A stretch of 64,000 nucleotides of DNA from Lautropia mirabilis (GTDB lineage Bacteria > Pseudomonadota > Gammaproteobacteria > Burkholderiales > Burkholderiaceae_B): NCBI GenBank assembly GCA_945876565.1, contig CAMCOS010000001.1:95925-159924 (forward strand), written 5' to 3'. Of this stretch, positions 9,654 through 19,016 are shown in pieces. Both the position numbers and the translations under genes were made by a program. The first letter of the stretch is position 1. Every line of letters begins with the position of its first letter. Below the pieces are notes generated by a model. The model saw only the letters and a program-made list of their open reading frames with translations, searched no databases and was not told the origin of the DNA.

Positions 9654-9752
9654 CTAGCTGGCAACAAAGGCAAGAATGCACGAGAGCCAGCAAACACCGT
9701 CTGCTAGCTGGTTCAGCAAGCAATGACAACAGCGCATTGATCCATGATGGGC

Positions 9753-9944
9753 TTACTTCTTCATGGGGCAGGTGTTCACGCCAATCAGTGAGTAAGCGGG
9801 GCAAACCTTGAATAGACCCGTGGCCAATGGCACAACACCAATCCAACCCCAGACACCGATGGTGCCAGACAGCGTAAGCGCAATCAGCGCAAGGCCGACG
9901 ACAATTCTAAGAATGCGATCGATACCACCAACGTTTGTTTTCAT
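9753..9944 (-). CDS. DUF2892 (YgaP-like) membrane protein
   Basis: MKTNVGGIDRILRIVVGLALIAL...CPAYSLIGVNTCP is a typical DUF2892 sequence. Confidence 0.85.
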   Translation of the reverse strand: MKTNVGGIDRILRIVVGLALIALTLSGTIGVWGWIGVVPLATGLFKVCPAYSLIGVNTCPMKK

Positions 9945-9984
9945 GGTCTTTCTCCGGAGTAAAGGGAACTCTGTTTAAGTGCGG

Positions 9985-10314
9985 TCAAGACTTGGATTGA
10001 CCACAGTACAAACCGTAAAGCGTCTGCATCATCAACAAAACCGATGGACTAGCAAGCTTGTAATAGATGTACTTGCCTTCACGCCGGGTGGTCACTAGCT
10101 TTTCATCACGCAACACGCCCAACTGTTGGGATAAGGTTGGCTGGCGAATGCCAGTCAAGGACTCTAACTCGCCGACATTGAGCTCAGAACCGATCAGATG
10201 GCATAGAAGCATCAATCTGTCTTCATTGGCCATTGTCTTAAGCAATGCACAAGCTTTACCGGCTGATGTGCGTAACTCTTGTACATTCGAAGACGTCAGG
10301 GTGACGGCGCTCAT
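9985..10314 (-). CDS. ArsR/SmtB family regulator, BigR/SqrR-like
   Basis: Winged HTH TGIRQPTLSQQLGVLRDEKLVTTRREGKYIYYKL, plus Cys in LLCHL and GLYCG as in BigR persulfide sensors; divergent from a persulfide dioxygenase-like gene. Confidence 0.85.
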   Translation of the reverse strand: MSAVTLTSSNVQELRTSAGKACALLKTMANEDRLMLLCHLIGSELNVGELESLTGIRQPTLSQQLGVLRDEKLVTTRREGKYIYYKLASPSVLLMMQTLYGLYCGQSKS

Positions 10315-10343
10315 GCTTTGTCTCTATGGATTTGATGAGAATA

Positions 10344-10359
10344 TTATATTTGTATATAA
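10344..10359. promoter_or_regulatory. Putative BigR-like operator (TTATAT-TTGT-ATATAA)
   Basis: Perfect 6-bp inverted repeat with a 4-bp spacer in the AT-rich divergent intergenic region. Confidence 0.5.
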
Positions 10360-10411
10360 ACTATTTATCAATATAATAAACATATAGCTGTTTTTTATAT
10401 GGAGCACTGAA

Positions 10412-11269
10412 ATGCGCGTACAACCCTTCTTTGACAATGACACCTCTACCTTCACCTACGTCGTTGACAATGGCACTGGCAGTGCCTGCGCCATTATCGA
10501 TTCCGTGTTGAACTACGACCCAAAGTCGGGCCGCACCAATACAGCTGGCGCCGATGCGGTCATTGAGTACGTTAAAAGTCATCAACTAAAAACCGAATGG
10601 CTGCTTGAAACGCATGCCCATGCCGACCACCTTTCGGCAGCGCCTTATCTAAAGCGACAGCTTGGTGGCAAGATCGCCATTGGCGAGTCCATCAAAACGG
10701 TTCAGGGAGTCTTCAAGAAGATCTTCAATCTCGAGCCAGAATTCCAACTCGACGGCTCACAGTTTGACCATCTCTTTAAAGCGGACGAGGTCTTCAAGAT
10801 TGGTGAGATCGAGGCCCATGCATGGCATGTGCCTGGCCACACGCCAGCCGACATGGCCTTTGTTGTGAATGGCGACACGGTGTTTGTCGGCGACACCCTG
10901 TTCATGCCTGACGTTGGTTCGGCTCGCTGCGACTTTCCAGGCGGCAATGCCAACACCCTGTATGCCTCAGTCAAGCGCCTCCTGGCTTTGCCACCTGAGA
11001 CCAAACTCATGATGTGCCATGACTACCCGCCAGTCGGGCGTGAGGTACGCTGCGAGACCACCGTGGCTGAAGAGCGGGCTAAGAACATTCACTTGCACGA
11101 CGGTGTAACCGAACAAGAGTTCGTCAGTATGCGTAGCACCCGCGACGCGACGCTAGCCATGCCAACGTTGCTGTTGCCATCCATCCAGGTAAACATTCGG
11201 GCGGGCGCACTTCCACCAGCAGAGGATAATGGCGTAAGCTATCTGAAGATTCCTCTGAATGCGATATGA
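10412..11269 (+). CDS. MBL-fold hydrolase, Blh/persulfide dioxygenase-like
   Basis: ETHAHADHLSAAPYL, WHVPGHTPADMAF, VGDTLFMPDVGSARCDFPGG. Confidence 0.85.
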   Translation: MRVQPFFDNDTSTFTYVVDNGTGSACAIIDSVLNYDPKSGRTNTAGADAVIEYVKSHQLKTEWLLETHAHADHLSAAPYLKRQLGGKIAIGESIKTVQGVFKKIFNLEPEFQLDGSQFDHLFKADEVFKIGEIEAHAWHVPGHTPADMAFVVNGDTVFVGDTLFMPDVGSARCDFPGGNANTLYASVKRLLALPPETKLMMCHDYPPVGREVRCETTVAEERAKNIHLHDGVTEQEFVSMRSTRDATLAMPTLLLPSIQVNIRAGALPPAEDNGVSYLKIPLNAI

Positions 11270-11278
11270 CATTAACGA

Positions 11279-12763
11279 ATGTTCGAACTGGCCGAGTCTG
11301 ATCCCATCCTGCCTGATAGTGAGGCCAAACGCTTAATCCCACTATTGCGCACGCAACTGCTGCGTGCGCAATACAGGTTGTTAGAGCAAAAGGGTCGGGC
11401 ACTGCTCGTGGTAGTCAGTGGCATCGATGGTGCTGGCAAAGGCGACACCATCAACCTCTTGAACGACTGGATGGATGCGCGTCATATCCACACCATGGCG
11501 TTCACACGCCCAACCGAACAAGAACGTGTTTACCCGCGTCAATATCGCTTCTGGCGTGCATTGCCAGCCAAGGGTGAAATTGGGATTGTGTTCGGTTCGG
11601 GCTACGCGCCGTTAATGGAGGAAGCCCTCAAAAAGCGCCCAGACCCAGACAAACTTGAAGACCTGATTCTGACTGCCCGGCGATATGAGGCAGACTTGGT
11701 CGCCAACGGCGTTCAAGTCATCAAGCTTTGGTTCCATCTATCCAAACGGGCTCAGCGCACACGCATGCAAGCGTTGCTGCTTAATCCATCGACCGCGTGG
11801 AAGGTGGGCCCAGAGGATCACAAAGTGGCCAAGCGATTTAAACGCTTGCGTCTAGCAGCCCAACGCGTGATCGAAGCAACCGACTCCGGTCATGCCCCTT
11901 GGACGATTATCCCGGCCGCTGACCAGAACACCCGCATGGTGCGTACAGGGCAAGCTGTTTTGAGTGCGCTAAAAAGAAAAAGTGTAAGTGTGCCGGCAGT
12001 ACACGACCCAGCGACACTGCCCAAGCTGAAACGACCATCAAACCCCTTGGCAAAGCTTGACTTCACCACCGAACTCTCTAAGGACGACTACGAGAACGAA
12101 TTACTTGATTGGCAAAATCGCTTGGCCAATCTGGTGCGCAGCCAGCGTTTTCAGGCCAAGCACGCGCTGATGATTGTTTTTGAAGGCTCAGACGCGGCGG
12201 GCAAGGGTGGCGCCATACGTCGCATCACGCAGGCAATCGATGCGCGTCAGTACGACATCATGCCAGTGGCGGCACCCAAGCCATTTGAACTAGAGCGCCC
12301 TTACTTGTGGCGTTTCTGGCGAAATGTGCCTAGGCTAGGGCGAATTTCGATTTTTGATCGTTCTTGGTACGGCCGAGTACTTGTTGAGCGCGTCGAAAAG
12401 CTTGTGCCCCCTTCGGTCTGGCGACGGGCATATGGTGAGATCAACGGGTTTGAACAACAATTGACGCACGATGGCGTGATGGTGGTGAAGTTTTGGCTAG
12501 CGATCACACCCGAGGAGCAGCTAAAGCGCTTCAAAGAGCGAGAAGCACACCCCTATAAGCAATACAAACTCACACCAGAAGACTGGCGCAACCGCCGTAA
12601 ATGGTCGGCGTATGAGGCTGCGAGCACCGATATGCTGACGCACACCGATACAGACCATGCAGGCTGGCACTTGGTGGCAGCCAATGACAAACGCCATGCT
12701 CGTATCGAGGTGTTAAAACAGTTGGTCAAGCGCATCGAAGAAGTCATCAAAGATGGTAACTAG
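11279..12763 (+). CDS. pap: Polyphosphate:AMP phosphotransferase (two PPK2 domains)
   Basis: Duplicated PPK2 Walker A (VSGIDGAGKGDTI; FEGSDAAGKGGAIRRIT) and FDRSWYGRVLVERVE. Confidence 0.9.
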   Translation: MFELAESDPILPDSEAKRLIPLLRTQLLRAQYRLLEQKGRALLVVVSGIDGAGKGDTINLLNDWMDARHIHTMAFTRPTEQERVYPRQYRFWRALPAKGEIGIVFGSGYAPLMEEALKKRPDPDKLEDLILTARRYEADLVANGVQVIKLWFHLSKRAQRTRMQALLLNPSTAWKVGPEDHKVAKRFKRLRLAAQRVIEATDSGHAPWTIIPAADQNTRMVRTGQAVLSALKRKSVSVPAVHDPATLPKLKRPSNPLAKLDFTTELSKDDYENELLDWQNRLANLVRSQRFQAKHALMIVFEGSDAAGKGGAIRRITQAIDARQYDIMPVAAPKPFELERPYLWRFWRNVPRLGRISIFDRSWYGRVLVERVEKLVPPSVWRRAYGEINGFEQQLTHDGVMVVKFWLAITPEEQLKRFKEREAHPYKQYKLTPEDWRNRRKWSAYEAASTDMLTHTDTDHAGWHLVAANDKRHARIEVLKQLVKRIEEVIKDGN

Positions 12764-13190
12764 CCAATTGCATTGCCCGCTTTGCATCACACCATTGCCC
12801 AGCGAACTCGTACGCACCGAGCATTGGGCAATCATCGATGTGCAGGACCCGATGTTTCCAGGCTTTACCCGCGTCATTTGGTTGGCCCATGTCGCCGAGA
12901 TGACGGACCTAGCCCTCCACGAACGACAGCAACTGATGGAAATTGTCTTTGTGGTGGAAACAGTCATGCGCCAGACCCTCGCTCCCCACAAAATAAACCT
13001 CGCGAGCCTGGGCAACCAAGTACCCCACCTGCACTGGCATGTCATCCCGCGCTGGCCCGACGATGCTGCATTCCCCGCCTCCGTCTGGACGCCTGGCCAA
13101 GACACTGAGGCAGCACAACAGCGCCGTACTGAAGTGCAAGGGGCGGTCAAGCATTATCATCAAGCTTTGATTCAACGCCTGACATCCTAA
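12753..13190 (+). CDS. HIT family protein
   Basis: NLASLGNQVPHLHWHVIPRW: HxHxH motif. Confidence 0.9.
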   Translation: MVTSQLHCPLCITPLPSELVRTEHWAIIDVQDPMFPGFTRVIWLAHVAEMTDLALHERQQLMEIVFVVETVMRQTLAPHKINLASLGNQVPHLHWHVIPRWPDDAAFPASVWTPGQDTEAAQQRRTEVQGAVKHYHQALIQRLTS

Positions 13191-13192
13191 CC

Positions 13193-14110
13193 ATGACCAC
13201 GACAACCCGAGTTGCCTGGCGCTCTATGCTGTTTGTGCCAGCCAACAGTGACAAGTTTTTACAGAGCGCGCTCAAGCGCTCGGCCGATGCCATTCAACTA
13301 GACCTTGAAGACGCCTGCCCACCTGATCTGAAAGAATCGACGCGTGAGCGCATTGGTGAACTGGCACAGCGCTGTGCGGATAACGGATTTGACGTGATTG
13401 TGCGCGTGAACCGCCCTTGGCGACTGCTGCTGCGCGATCTTGAAGCTTGCGTGCATCCAGCCATCAAAGCGTTGACGCTACCAAAAGTACCTGACGGCTC
13501 ATTTATTCGATCGGTGGCAGAAGTGCTGGCCGAGGTCGAGCAGGAAAAAGGCCTACCGATTGGTCACACCCAATTGATCGCCATGGTGGAAGACGCTGAT
13601 GGGCTAGCCAACATGGATGACATTGCGCGCGCGCACTCACGCGTCTACGGCATGATCGTGGGTGCTGAGGACTTGGCTGTTTCATTGCGCATGGCCGTTG
13701 ACGCAGATGGACTCTATGTACCCAATGTGATGGCGGTTGCTGCCTGCCGACGCGCTGGCATCGTACCCATCGGATTTGTGGGATCGGTGGCGGACTTTGC
13801 GGACCAGGATAAATTCCGTCAAACCGTTCAAAGGGCCGCACGGCTGGGATTTGAAGGGGCCTTTTGTATTCACCCCACACAAGTCGATGCCGCCAACGAG
13901 GCGTTTAGTCCTGACCCAAAGGCAGTTGAACGTGCCAAGTCGCTACTGGCCACGTTTGAGCAAGCTCGGGCAGCCAACCAGGCCACTTGCACCTTTGAAG
14001 GACGCATGGTCGATGCGCCCGTGGTGGCACAAGCGCAACTGCTCATTGAACGTGATGATGCATTGAAAGCCATCTTGGCGCGTCGACAGAGTTCGCATCG
14101 TGGCGCCTGA
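13193..14110 (+). CDS. CoA ester lyase, HpcH/HpaI aldolase family (CitE-like)
   Basis: RSMLFVPANSDKFLQSALKRSADAIQLDLEDA, GAEDLAVSLRM, GAFCIHPTQV. Confidence 0.92.
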   Translation: MTTTTRVAWRSMLFVPANSDKFLQSALKRSADAIQLDLEDACPPDLKESTRERIGELAQRCADNGFDVIVRVNRPWRLLLRDLEACVHPAIKALTLPKVPDGSFIRSVAEVLAEVEQEKGLPIGHTQLIAMVEDADGLANMDDIARAHSRVYGMIVGAEDLAVSLRMAVDADGLYVPNVMAVAACRRAGIVPIGFVGSVADFADQDKFRQTVQRAARLGFEGAFCIHPTQVDAANEAFSPDPKAVERAKSLLATFEQARAANQATCTFEGRMVDAPVVAQAQLLIERDDALKAILARRQSSHRGA

Positions 14111-14133
14111 ATTATCTGACGCAACTGGCTCAG

Positions 14134-14859
14134 ATGCCCAGTAACCAACTGCGCGATGTATCAGCGCTCAGTATTGACAGCTTGCCTGAGCTCTGGCGAG
14201 CCATATTGTGTGTGCCGCCAGCCAGTACTCAACTGGCCATCACTGAAGCGGCCATCAAAGCAGAACTAGCGGCTGGCGCGATTATCTATCCAAGTGACCC
14301 ATGGCGTGCACTGCGGCTGACTCAATACGATGAGGTCAAGGTTGTGATCCTGGGCCAAGACCCCTACCACGGTCCAAGCCAAGCTCAGGGCTTGGCGTTC
14401 TCGGTTGCATCGGACTGCAAAACACCCCCAAGCCTGAAGAACATCTTTGCTGAGATTGCCCAAGACCCCCTGCTAGCAACCGATGGCTTAAAACCGCAGC
14501 CCAATCCTGATCTCACTCGGTGGGCCAAACAAGGCGTGTTGCTTTTAAACACCTCCTTGACGGTGCGAGATGGGCTTGCCGCTTCCCATGCCAAGCTTGG
14601 TTGGCAAATCGTGACAGACGCTGTCATTGCAGCCGTGGCCAAACGTCAAACACCTACGGTATTCATGCTTTGGGGAGCGCATGCGCAAGCCAAGACTGAC
14701 CTCATTCAAACGCATGGCAGGCAACATCTGATTCTGTCAGCCAATCACCCATCACCGCTATCTGCGCGCAGACCACCTGTGCCGTTTCTGGGGTGCGGGC
14801 ATTTTGGGAGGGCCAATGAATGGTTGGAGGGTCAGGGGTTACAGGTAGTCTGTTGGTAA
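14134..14859 (+). CDS. ung: Uracil-DNA glycosylase
   Basis: VVILGQDPYHGPSQAQGLAFSV, LLLNTSLTVRDG, SANHPSPLSA. Confidence 0.95.
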   Translation: MPSNQLRDVSALSIDSLPELWRAILCVPPASTQLAITEAAIKAELAAGAIIYPSDPWRALRLTQYDEVKVVILGQDPYHGPSQAQGLAFSVASDCKTPPSLKNIFAEIAQDPLLATDGLKPQPNPDLTRWAKQGVLLLNTSLTVRDGLAASHAKLGWQIVTDAVIAAVAKRQTPTVFMLWGAHAQAKTDLIQTHGRQHLILSANHPSPLSARRPPVPFLGCGHFGRANEWLEGQGLQVVCW

Positions 14860-14920
14860 ATCTAGAACGGCAGCACAAGGTCAATCCGAACGATTCAGCC
14901 AACACCACCTGCGACGACAA

Positions 14921-15316
14921 CTAAAGTTGTGTCTTCATAGCTTCGACTACCATTAACAAAGCTTGAATGTCCTCAAGGATTGCCGCCCGATCCAATGCCT
15001 GCTCGAATTCCATGAGACCTGATTCGTAACGAGCCTGCACTGCAAACATGTTGAGCTCAACTAAATGCCAATACCCCTCAGCCCCTTCGGCACCAACCTC
15101 TTCTAGCAATGCCAGCAAGCGGGAGACATCATGGGTTAGTGGAAAGTCTACAAACAACAGCGCAAGCCAGGCCTTAAGAGATTTTTCTACTGCTTGTTGA
15201 GCATGAAACCCAAAAATCTCATCCGCAAACAAAGGGTTGTCGATCATGCCACGCAAGGCATCGAAATCCTTACGCGCCATGATTAAGAGGTTACGTGCGT
15301 ACTCAGGTGCTGGCAT
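14921..15316 (-). CDS. HEPN domain protein (putative toxin of HEPN/MNT pair)
   Basis: MPAPEYARNLLIMARKDFDALR...FGFHAQQAVEKSLKAWLALL...LTHDVSRLL. The longer ORF start at 15502 lies inside the MNT gene. Confidence 0.8.
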   Translation of the reverse strand: MPAPEYARNLLIMARKDFDALRGMIDNPLFADEIFGFHAQQAVEKSLKAWLALLFVDFPLTHDVSRLLALLEEVGAEGAEGYWHLVELNMFAVQARYESGLMEFEQALDRAAILEDIQALLMVVEAMKTQL

Positions 15317-15638
15317 GTAAAACTTTTCCCTCACGTTGAGCTCGACCAATGATGTGATGGCTAAAATGCTTGAACTTATCAAACTCATCCCTACTGTACA
15401 GCAACAGGTCTTTGGCAACCGGCAACTTGCGCAATGCCAAGTAAAGACGAGCAGTTTCTTTCCTTCGGCTTCGCTCAAGACCAAATGGCTCACGCTCAAC
15501 AATCAGCAAATCCACGTCTGAGTCAGTCCGAGCGTCACCTCGCGCGTGCGATCCAAACAGAATAATTTGCTCAGGATCTGCGACCCGAACAATCGTGTCG
15601 ACCATTTCTTGAATCATGTTGTCATGGACATCGCTCAT
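15303..15638 (-). CDS. MNT nucleotidyltransferase (putative antitoxin of HEPN/MNT pair)
   Basis: ILFGSHARGDARTDSDVDLLIVE (GSx10DxD); strong SD (aaggaggc) upstream of ATG at 15638; overlaps the HEPN start by 14 nt. Confidence 0.85.
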   Translation of the reverse strand: MSDVHDNMIQEMVDTIVRVADPEQIILFGSHARGDARTDSDVDLLIVEREPFGLERSRRKETARLYLALRKLPVAKDLLLYSRDEFDKFKHFSHHIIGRAQREGKVLHAST

Positions 15639-16010
15639 TGGAAATGCCTCCTTAGATGCGCACTTTATTCTCGCCAATCTTGCATGCAGTCAATGATACC
15701 TTCCAACGGCAAGTGTTAGTTTGAAAAGCTGATCGCAAAGTCATACCCTTACAAGCTAGGGCGCCGGAAACAGCACTATCGGTGTTCTGGTCAACCCCGT
15801 GAAACCATCAATCAGCAAAGATAAAGGCCCACTCTTAGATCCACAGCAGATTGCGTCCCTAGGGTTTCTACTAGATTTATATCAAAAAATAGACTACACT
15901 CTCAACTCACGTTAATTTTTAATCGCTTCCTGACCCTCTTTCCTTTCGCGGCTGACAAAGCCCTAGTATGCGTTCGGTTGTCCCGGTCGGCACGATTCAA
16001 AGGAAAGAAG

Positions 16011-17375
16011 ATGTCATTTCAAGCACTCGGGCTTGCTGCCCCGTTGCTGGCCGCTATTTCGCGTGCCGGTTTCTCAGAAGCAACAGCCGTTCAACAACAA
16101 GCCATTCCTGCCGCTTTGCAAGGTCAGGATCTCATGGTGTCCGCACAAACTGGCAGTGGTAAAACCGCAGCCTTCATGCTGCCCGCACTTCATCGTTTAA
16201 GCCAGCAAGCTGGCAACGGTGGTCGTGGCGTACAGGTACTGGTTCTTACCCCCACGCGTGAGTTGGCCATGCAGGTCAGCGAAGCGTCGAGCCTGCTTGG
16301 CAGCCAGATCAAAGGTCTGCGCGTTGCAACCGTCGTCGGTGGCATGCCCTACGGCGCCCAGCTCAAAGCGCTATCCCAGCGCGTGGATGTATTGGTTGCC
16401 ACGCCTGGTCGCCTAATGGACCACATGCAAAGCAAGCGCGTTGACCTGTCAACCGTGCACACCTTGATTCTGGATGAAGCTGACCGCATGCTGGACATGG
16501 GCTTTATCGATGACATCAAAGCCATCGTGGCAAAAACACCTGCCAAACGTCAAACCCTACTGTTCTCTGCCACGTTTGATGGCAGCGTTGCCAAGCTCGC
16601 TGAAACGATGATGCGCGAACCGGTCCGGATTCAAATCTCGGCACCCAAAGAGCGTCATGCCCAAATCGAGCAGCACGTTTTTTACGCTGACAGCAAAGAG
16701 CACAAGCTGCAGTTGCTTGATCACATGCTGCGCGATTCCAGTCTAGACCAGGCCATCGTGTTTACCGCCACCAAGCGCGGTGCTGACGACTTGGCAGACG
16801 CCCTGAATGAACAGGGTTTCCATGCGCAAGCCCTGCACGGCGACATGAATCAGCGTCAGCGCACCCGTGCACTGACCGCAATGCAGCGTGGCCGTGTCCG
16901 TGTTCTGGTAGCCACCGATGTTGCCGCCCGCGGCATTGACGTGCAGACCATCAGCCATGCCATTAACTTTGACCTGCCGATGCAAGCCGAAGACTACGTG
17001 CACCGCATTGGTCGTACGGGCCGTGCCGGACGTCAGGGCACTGCCATCACGCTATGTGAGCACCGTGACCGCTTCAAAGTACGTCGCATTGAGCAATTCA
17101 TTGGCCACGGCATTGCGGCCAGCGAAATCCCCGGACTTGAGCCTAAGCGCGTGGCCCCCAATAAGCCACACGTCAAAAATGCCAAGCCACGTCGTCCAGG
17201 GTTCGGTGCCAAGCCTGGTACTGGCGCCAAGCCCGCTGCCGGTGCCGCGGCCAAGCCCGGCTTTGGTGCCAAACCACGTGCCGCAAAACCTTATACTGCC
17301 GGACATGCAAAACCCGCACGTCCAACGACCAGAGCCCGCACAGATTCATCTGACCGCCGACGCGCTCGCGCATAG
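16011..17375 (+). CDS. rhlE: DEAD-box RNA helicase (RhlE-like)
   Basis: AQTGSGKTAAFMLP, PTRELAMQ, DEADRMLDMGF, SATF, HRIGRTGRAG; Gly/Ala/Lys/Pro-rich tail. Confidence 0.93.
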   Translation: MSFQALGLAAPLLAAISRAGFSEATAVQQQAIPAALQGQDLMVSAQTGSGKTAAFMLPALHRLSQQAGNGGRGVQVLVLTPTRELAMQVSEASSLLGSQIKGLRVATVVGGMPYGAQLKALSQRVDVLVATPGRLMDHMQSKRVDLSTVHTLILDEADRMLDMGFIDDIKAIVAKTPAKRQTLLFSATFDGSVAKLAETMMREPVRIQISAPKERHAQIEQHVFYADSKEHKLQLLDHMLRDSSLDQAIVFTATKRGADDLADALNEQGFHAQALHGDMNQRQRTRALTAMQRGRVRVLVATDVAARGIDVQTISHAINFDLPMQAEDYVHRIGRTGRAGRQGTAITLCEHRDRFKVRRIEQFIGHGIAASEIPGLEPKRVAPNKPHVKNAKPRRPGFGAKPGTGAKPAAGAAAKPGFGAKPRAAKPYTAGHAKPARPTTRARTDSSDRRRARA

Positions 17376-18519
17376 CGAACACGTCAGCACCCACCTGCGC
17401 ACGCAAATTGCGCAAGTGGGTGGCTGGATCCCTTTTGCCCGATGGATGCACGAGGCGTTGTATGCGCCGGGGTTGGGCTATTACGCCGCAGGCTTGGCCA
17501 AACTCGCCACGCGTGACACACTACACTCGCCTGGTCCCGCACAGGGTGACTTTGTTACTGCCCCTGAACTGTCGCCCGCCTTTGGGTACACACTGGCGCA
17601 GCAGGTCGCTCAAGTTCTAGCGCAGCAAGATCACCCAGCTGTTTTCGAATTTGGCGCCGGTTCTGGCCAACTCGCCTTCGATGTGCTCACCGCTCTGTCG
17701 GCTCTGGACATTCATCCCACCTACCAAATACTCGAAGTATCGGCCGATTTGCGTGCCCGTCAGCAAGCGCACTTGGCGCCATGGCAATCTCAAGTGCACT
17801 GGCTAGATGCCCTGCCTGAGGCGTTCTCAGGGGTGGTGCTGGCCAATGAAGTGCTTGATGCCATGCCGGTTCACCTCGTTGGCTGGAATGCCGATGGGTC
17901 TGTGTTTGAACGTGGCGTGATCTGCACTGCTGATGGATTCGCTTGGCAAGACCGGCCAGCCAACGAGATGCTCGCCAATGCCTTATCTGCCAAGATGCCG
18001 CCCTTGCCAGGCTATGTTACTGAGATCAACCTCGCTGCCCAAACCTGGGTTGCCCAAATGGGTCAGTGGCTCAAGTGGGGCGCGGCATTCTTAATCGACT
18101 ACGGATTTCCTGAACGGGAGTACTACCACCCGCAGCGCCACGAGGGCACATTGATGTGCCACATCCAGCATCGCAGTCACGCCCAGGCGCTTATCCTGCC
18201 CGGCCTACAAGACATTACCGCGCACGTTGACTTCTCGGCCATGGCCAACGCGGCGTTTGGGGCTGGCCTCGATGTGCTGGGTTACACCAGTCAGGCGAGG
18301 TTTTTAATGAATGCGGGCCTGCTCGAATTGTTGCCCACACTTGACACAGCTGCGCAACGCGGAATCGATAAACTGATTTCAGAAGCGGAAATGGGCGAGC
18401 TTTTTAAAGTGCTGGCTATTGGTCGTGGTGTTGGCCGTGGTGTTGGCCGTGGTGTTGGCCGTGGTGTTGAGGGTGAACTGATCGGATTTAGCCATGGTGA
18501 CAGGCTGCATCAGCTGTAA
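17305..18519 (+). CDS. SAM-dependent methyltransferase, MidA/NDUFAF7 family
   Basis: GGWIPFARWMHEALYAPGLGYYAAG, GDFVTAPELSPAFGYTLA, FEFGAGSGQLA, VVLANEVLDAMP; ATG at 17305 inside the rhlE 3' end. Confidence 0.88.
   Translation: MQNPHVQRPEPAQIHLTADALAHSEHVSTHLRTQIAQVGGWIPFARWMHEALYAPGLGYYAAGLAKLATRDTLHSPGPAQGDFVTAPELSPAFGYTLAQQVAQVLAQQDHPAVFEFGAGSGQLAFDVLTALSALDIHPTYQILEVSADLRARQQAHLAPWQSQVHWLDALPEAFSGVVLANEVLDAMPVHLVGWNADGSVFERGVICTADGFAWQDRPANEMLANALSAKMPPLPGYVTEINLAAQTWVAQMGQWLKWGAAFLIDYGFPEREYYHPQRHEGTLMCHIQHRSHAQALILPGLQDITAHVDFSAMANAAFGAGLDVLGYTSQARFLMNAGLLELLPTLDTAAQRGIDKLISEAEMGELFKVLAIGRGVGRGVGRGVGRGVEGELIGFSHGDRLHQL
18421..18468 (+). repeat. 12-bp tandem repeat (GGYCGTGGTGTT)x4 encoding GRGV x4
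   Basis: Read directly: ggtcgtggtgtt followed by three exact ggccgtggtgtt units. Confidence 0.97.
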
Positions 18520-18572
18520 CAGTTGGTTAGGCTACAAATGCTTTAAAGCATGGTTTGGTTTTAAGGGGATCG

Positions 18573-19016
18573 ATGGTGACAGAGCGCAAACAAAGGCAGG
18601 CAAGCGCGGACTATGTCTTTTTCCATGAGATGGAAACACGCTGGAAGGACAACGACATCTACGGTCACGTCAACAACGTGGAGTACTACTCTTACTTTGA
18701 CACCGCCGTTGCAGCTTTTCTGATCTCCAAGCTTGGGCTGTATTTCAAGTCCAGCCCGGTGATTGCTTATGTGATTGAAACCGGCTGTACGTATTTTGAG
18801 TCGATCGCATTTCCCGATCGTATCAAGGTCGGGGTGCGTATTGTCAAGCTAGGCAACAGCAGCGTGACGTATGAGTTGGCAATCTTTAAAAATGATAGCA
18901 ACCAAGCCTGCGCTCAAGGGCACTTTATACATGTCTATGTGGACCGAGCCAGCGACAAGCCAACTCCCATCCCTGACGATGTGCGTACTGCCATGCAGAC
19001 CATCGCTATGACTTGA
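18573..19016 (+). CDS. Acyl-CoA thioesterase (4HBT hotdog fold)
   Basis: METRWKDNDIYGHVNNVEYYSYFDTAV is a typical 4HBT motif. Confidence 0.9.
   Translation: MVTERKQRQASADYVFFHEMETRWKDNDIYGHVNNVEYYSYFDTAVAAFLISKLGLYFKSSPVIAYVIETGCTYFESIAFPDRIKVGVRIVKLGNSSVTYELAIFKNDSNQACAQGHFIHVYVDRASDKPTPIPDDVRTAMQTIAMT

Noticed and set aside
15317-15502. N-terminal extension of the HEPN ORF
   Set aside because: Overlaps the MNT gene; the HEPN-like sequence begins at MPAPEYARN (15316).
16918-17304. N-terminal extension of the MidA ORF
   Set aside because: Lies within rhlE in another frame and does not resemble MidA N-termini; start moved to 17305.
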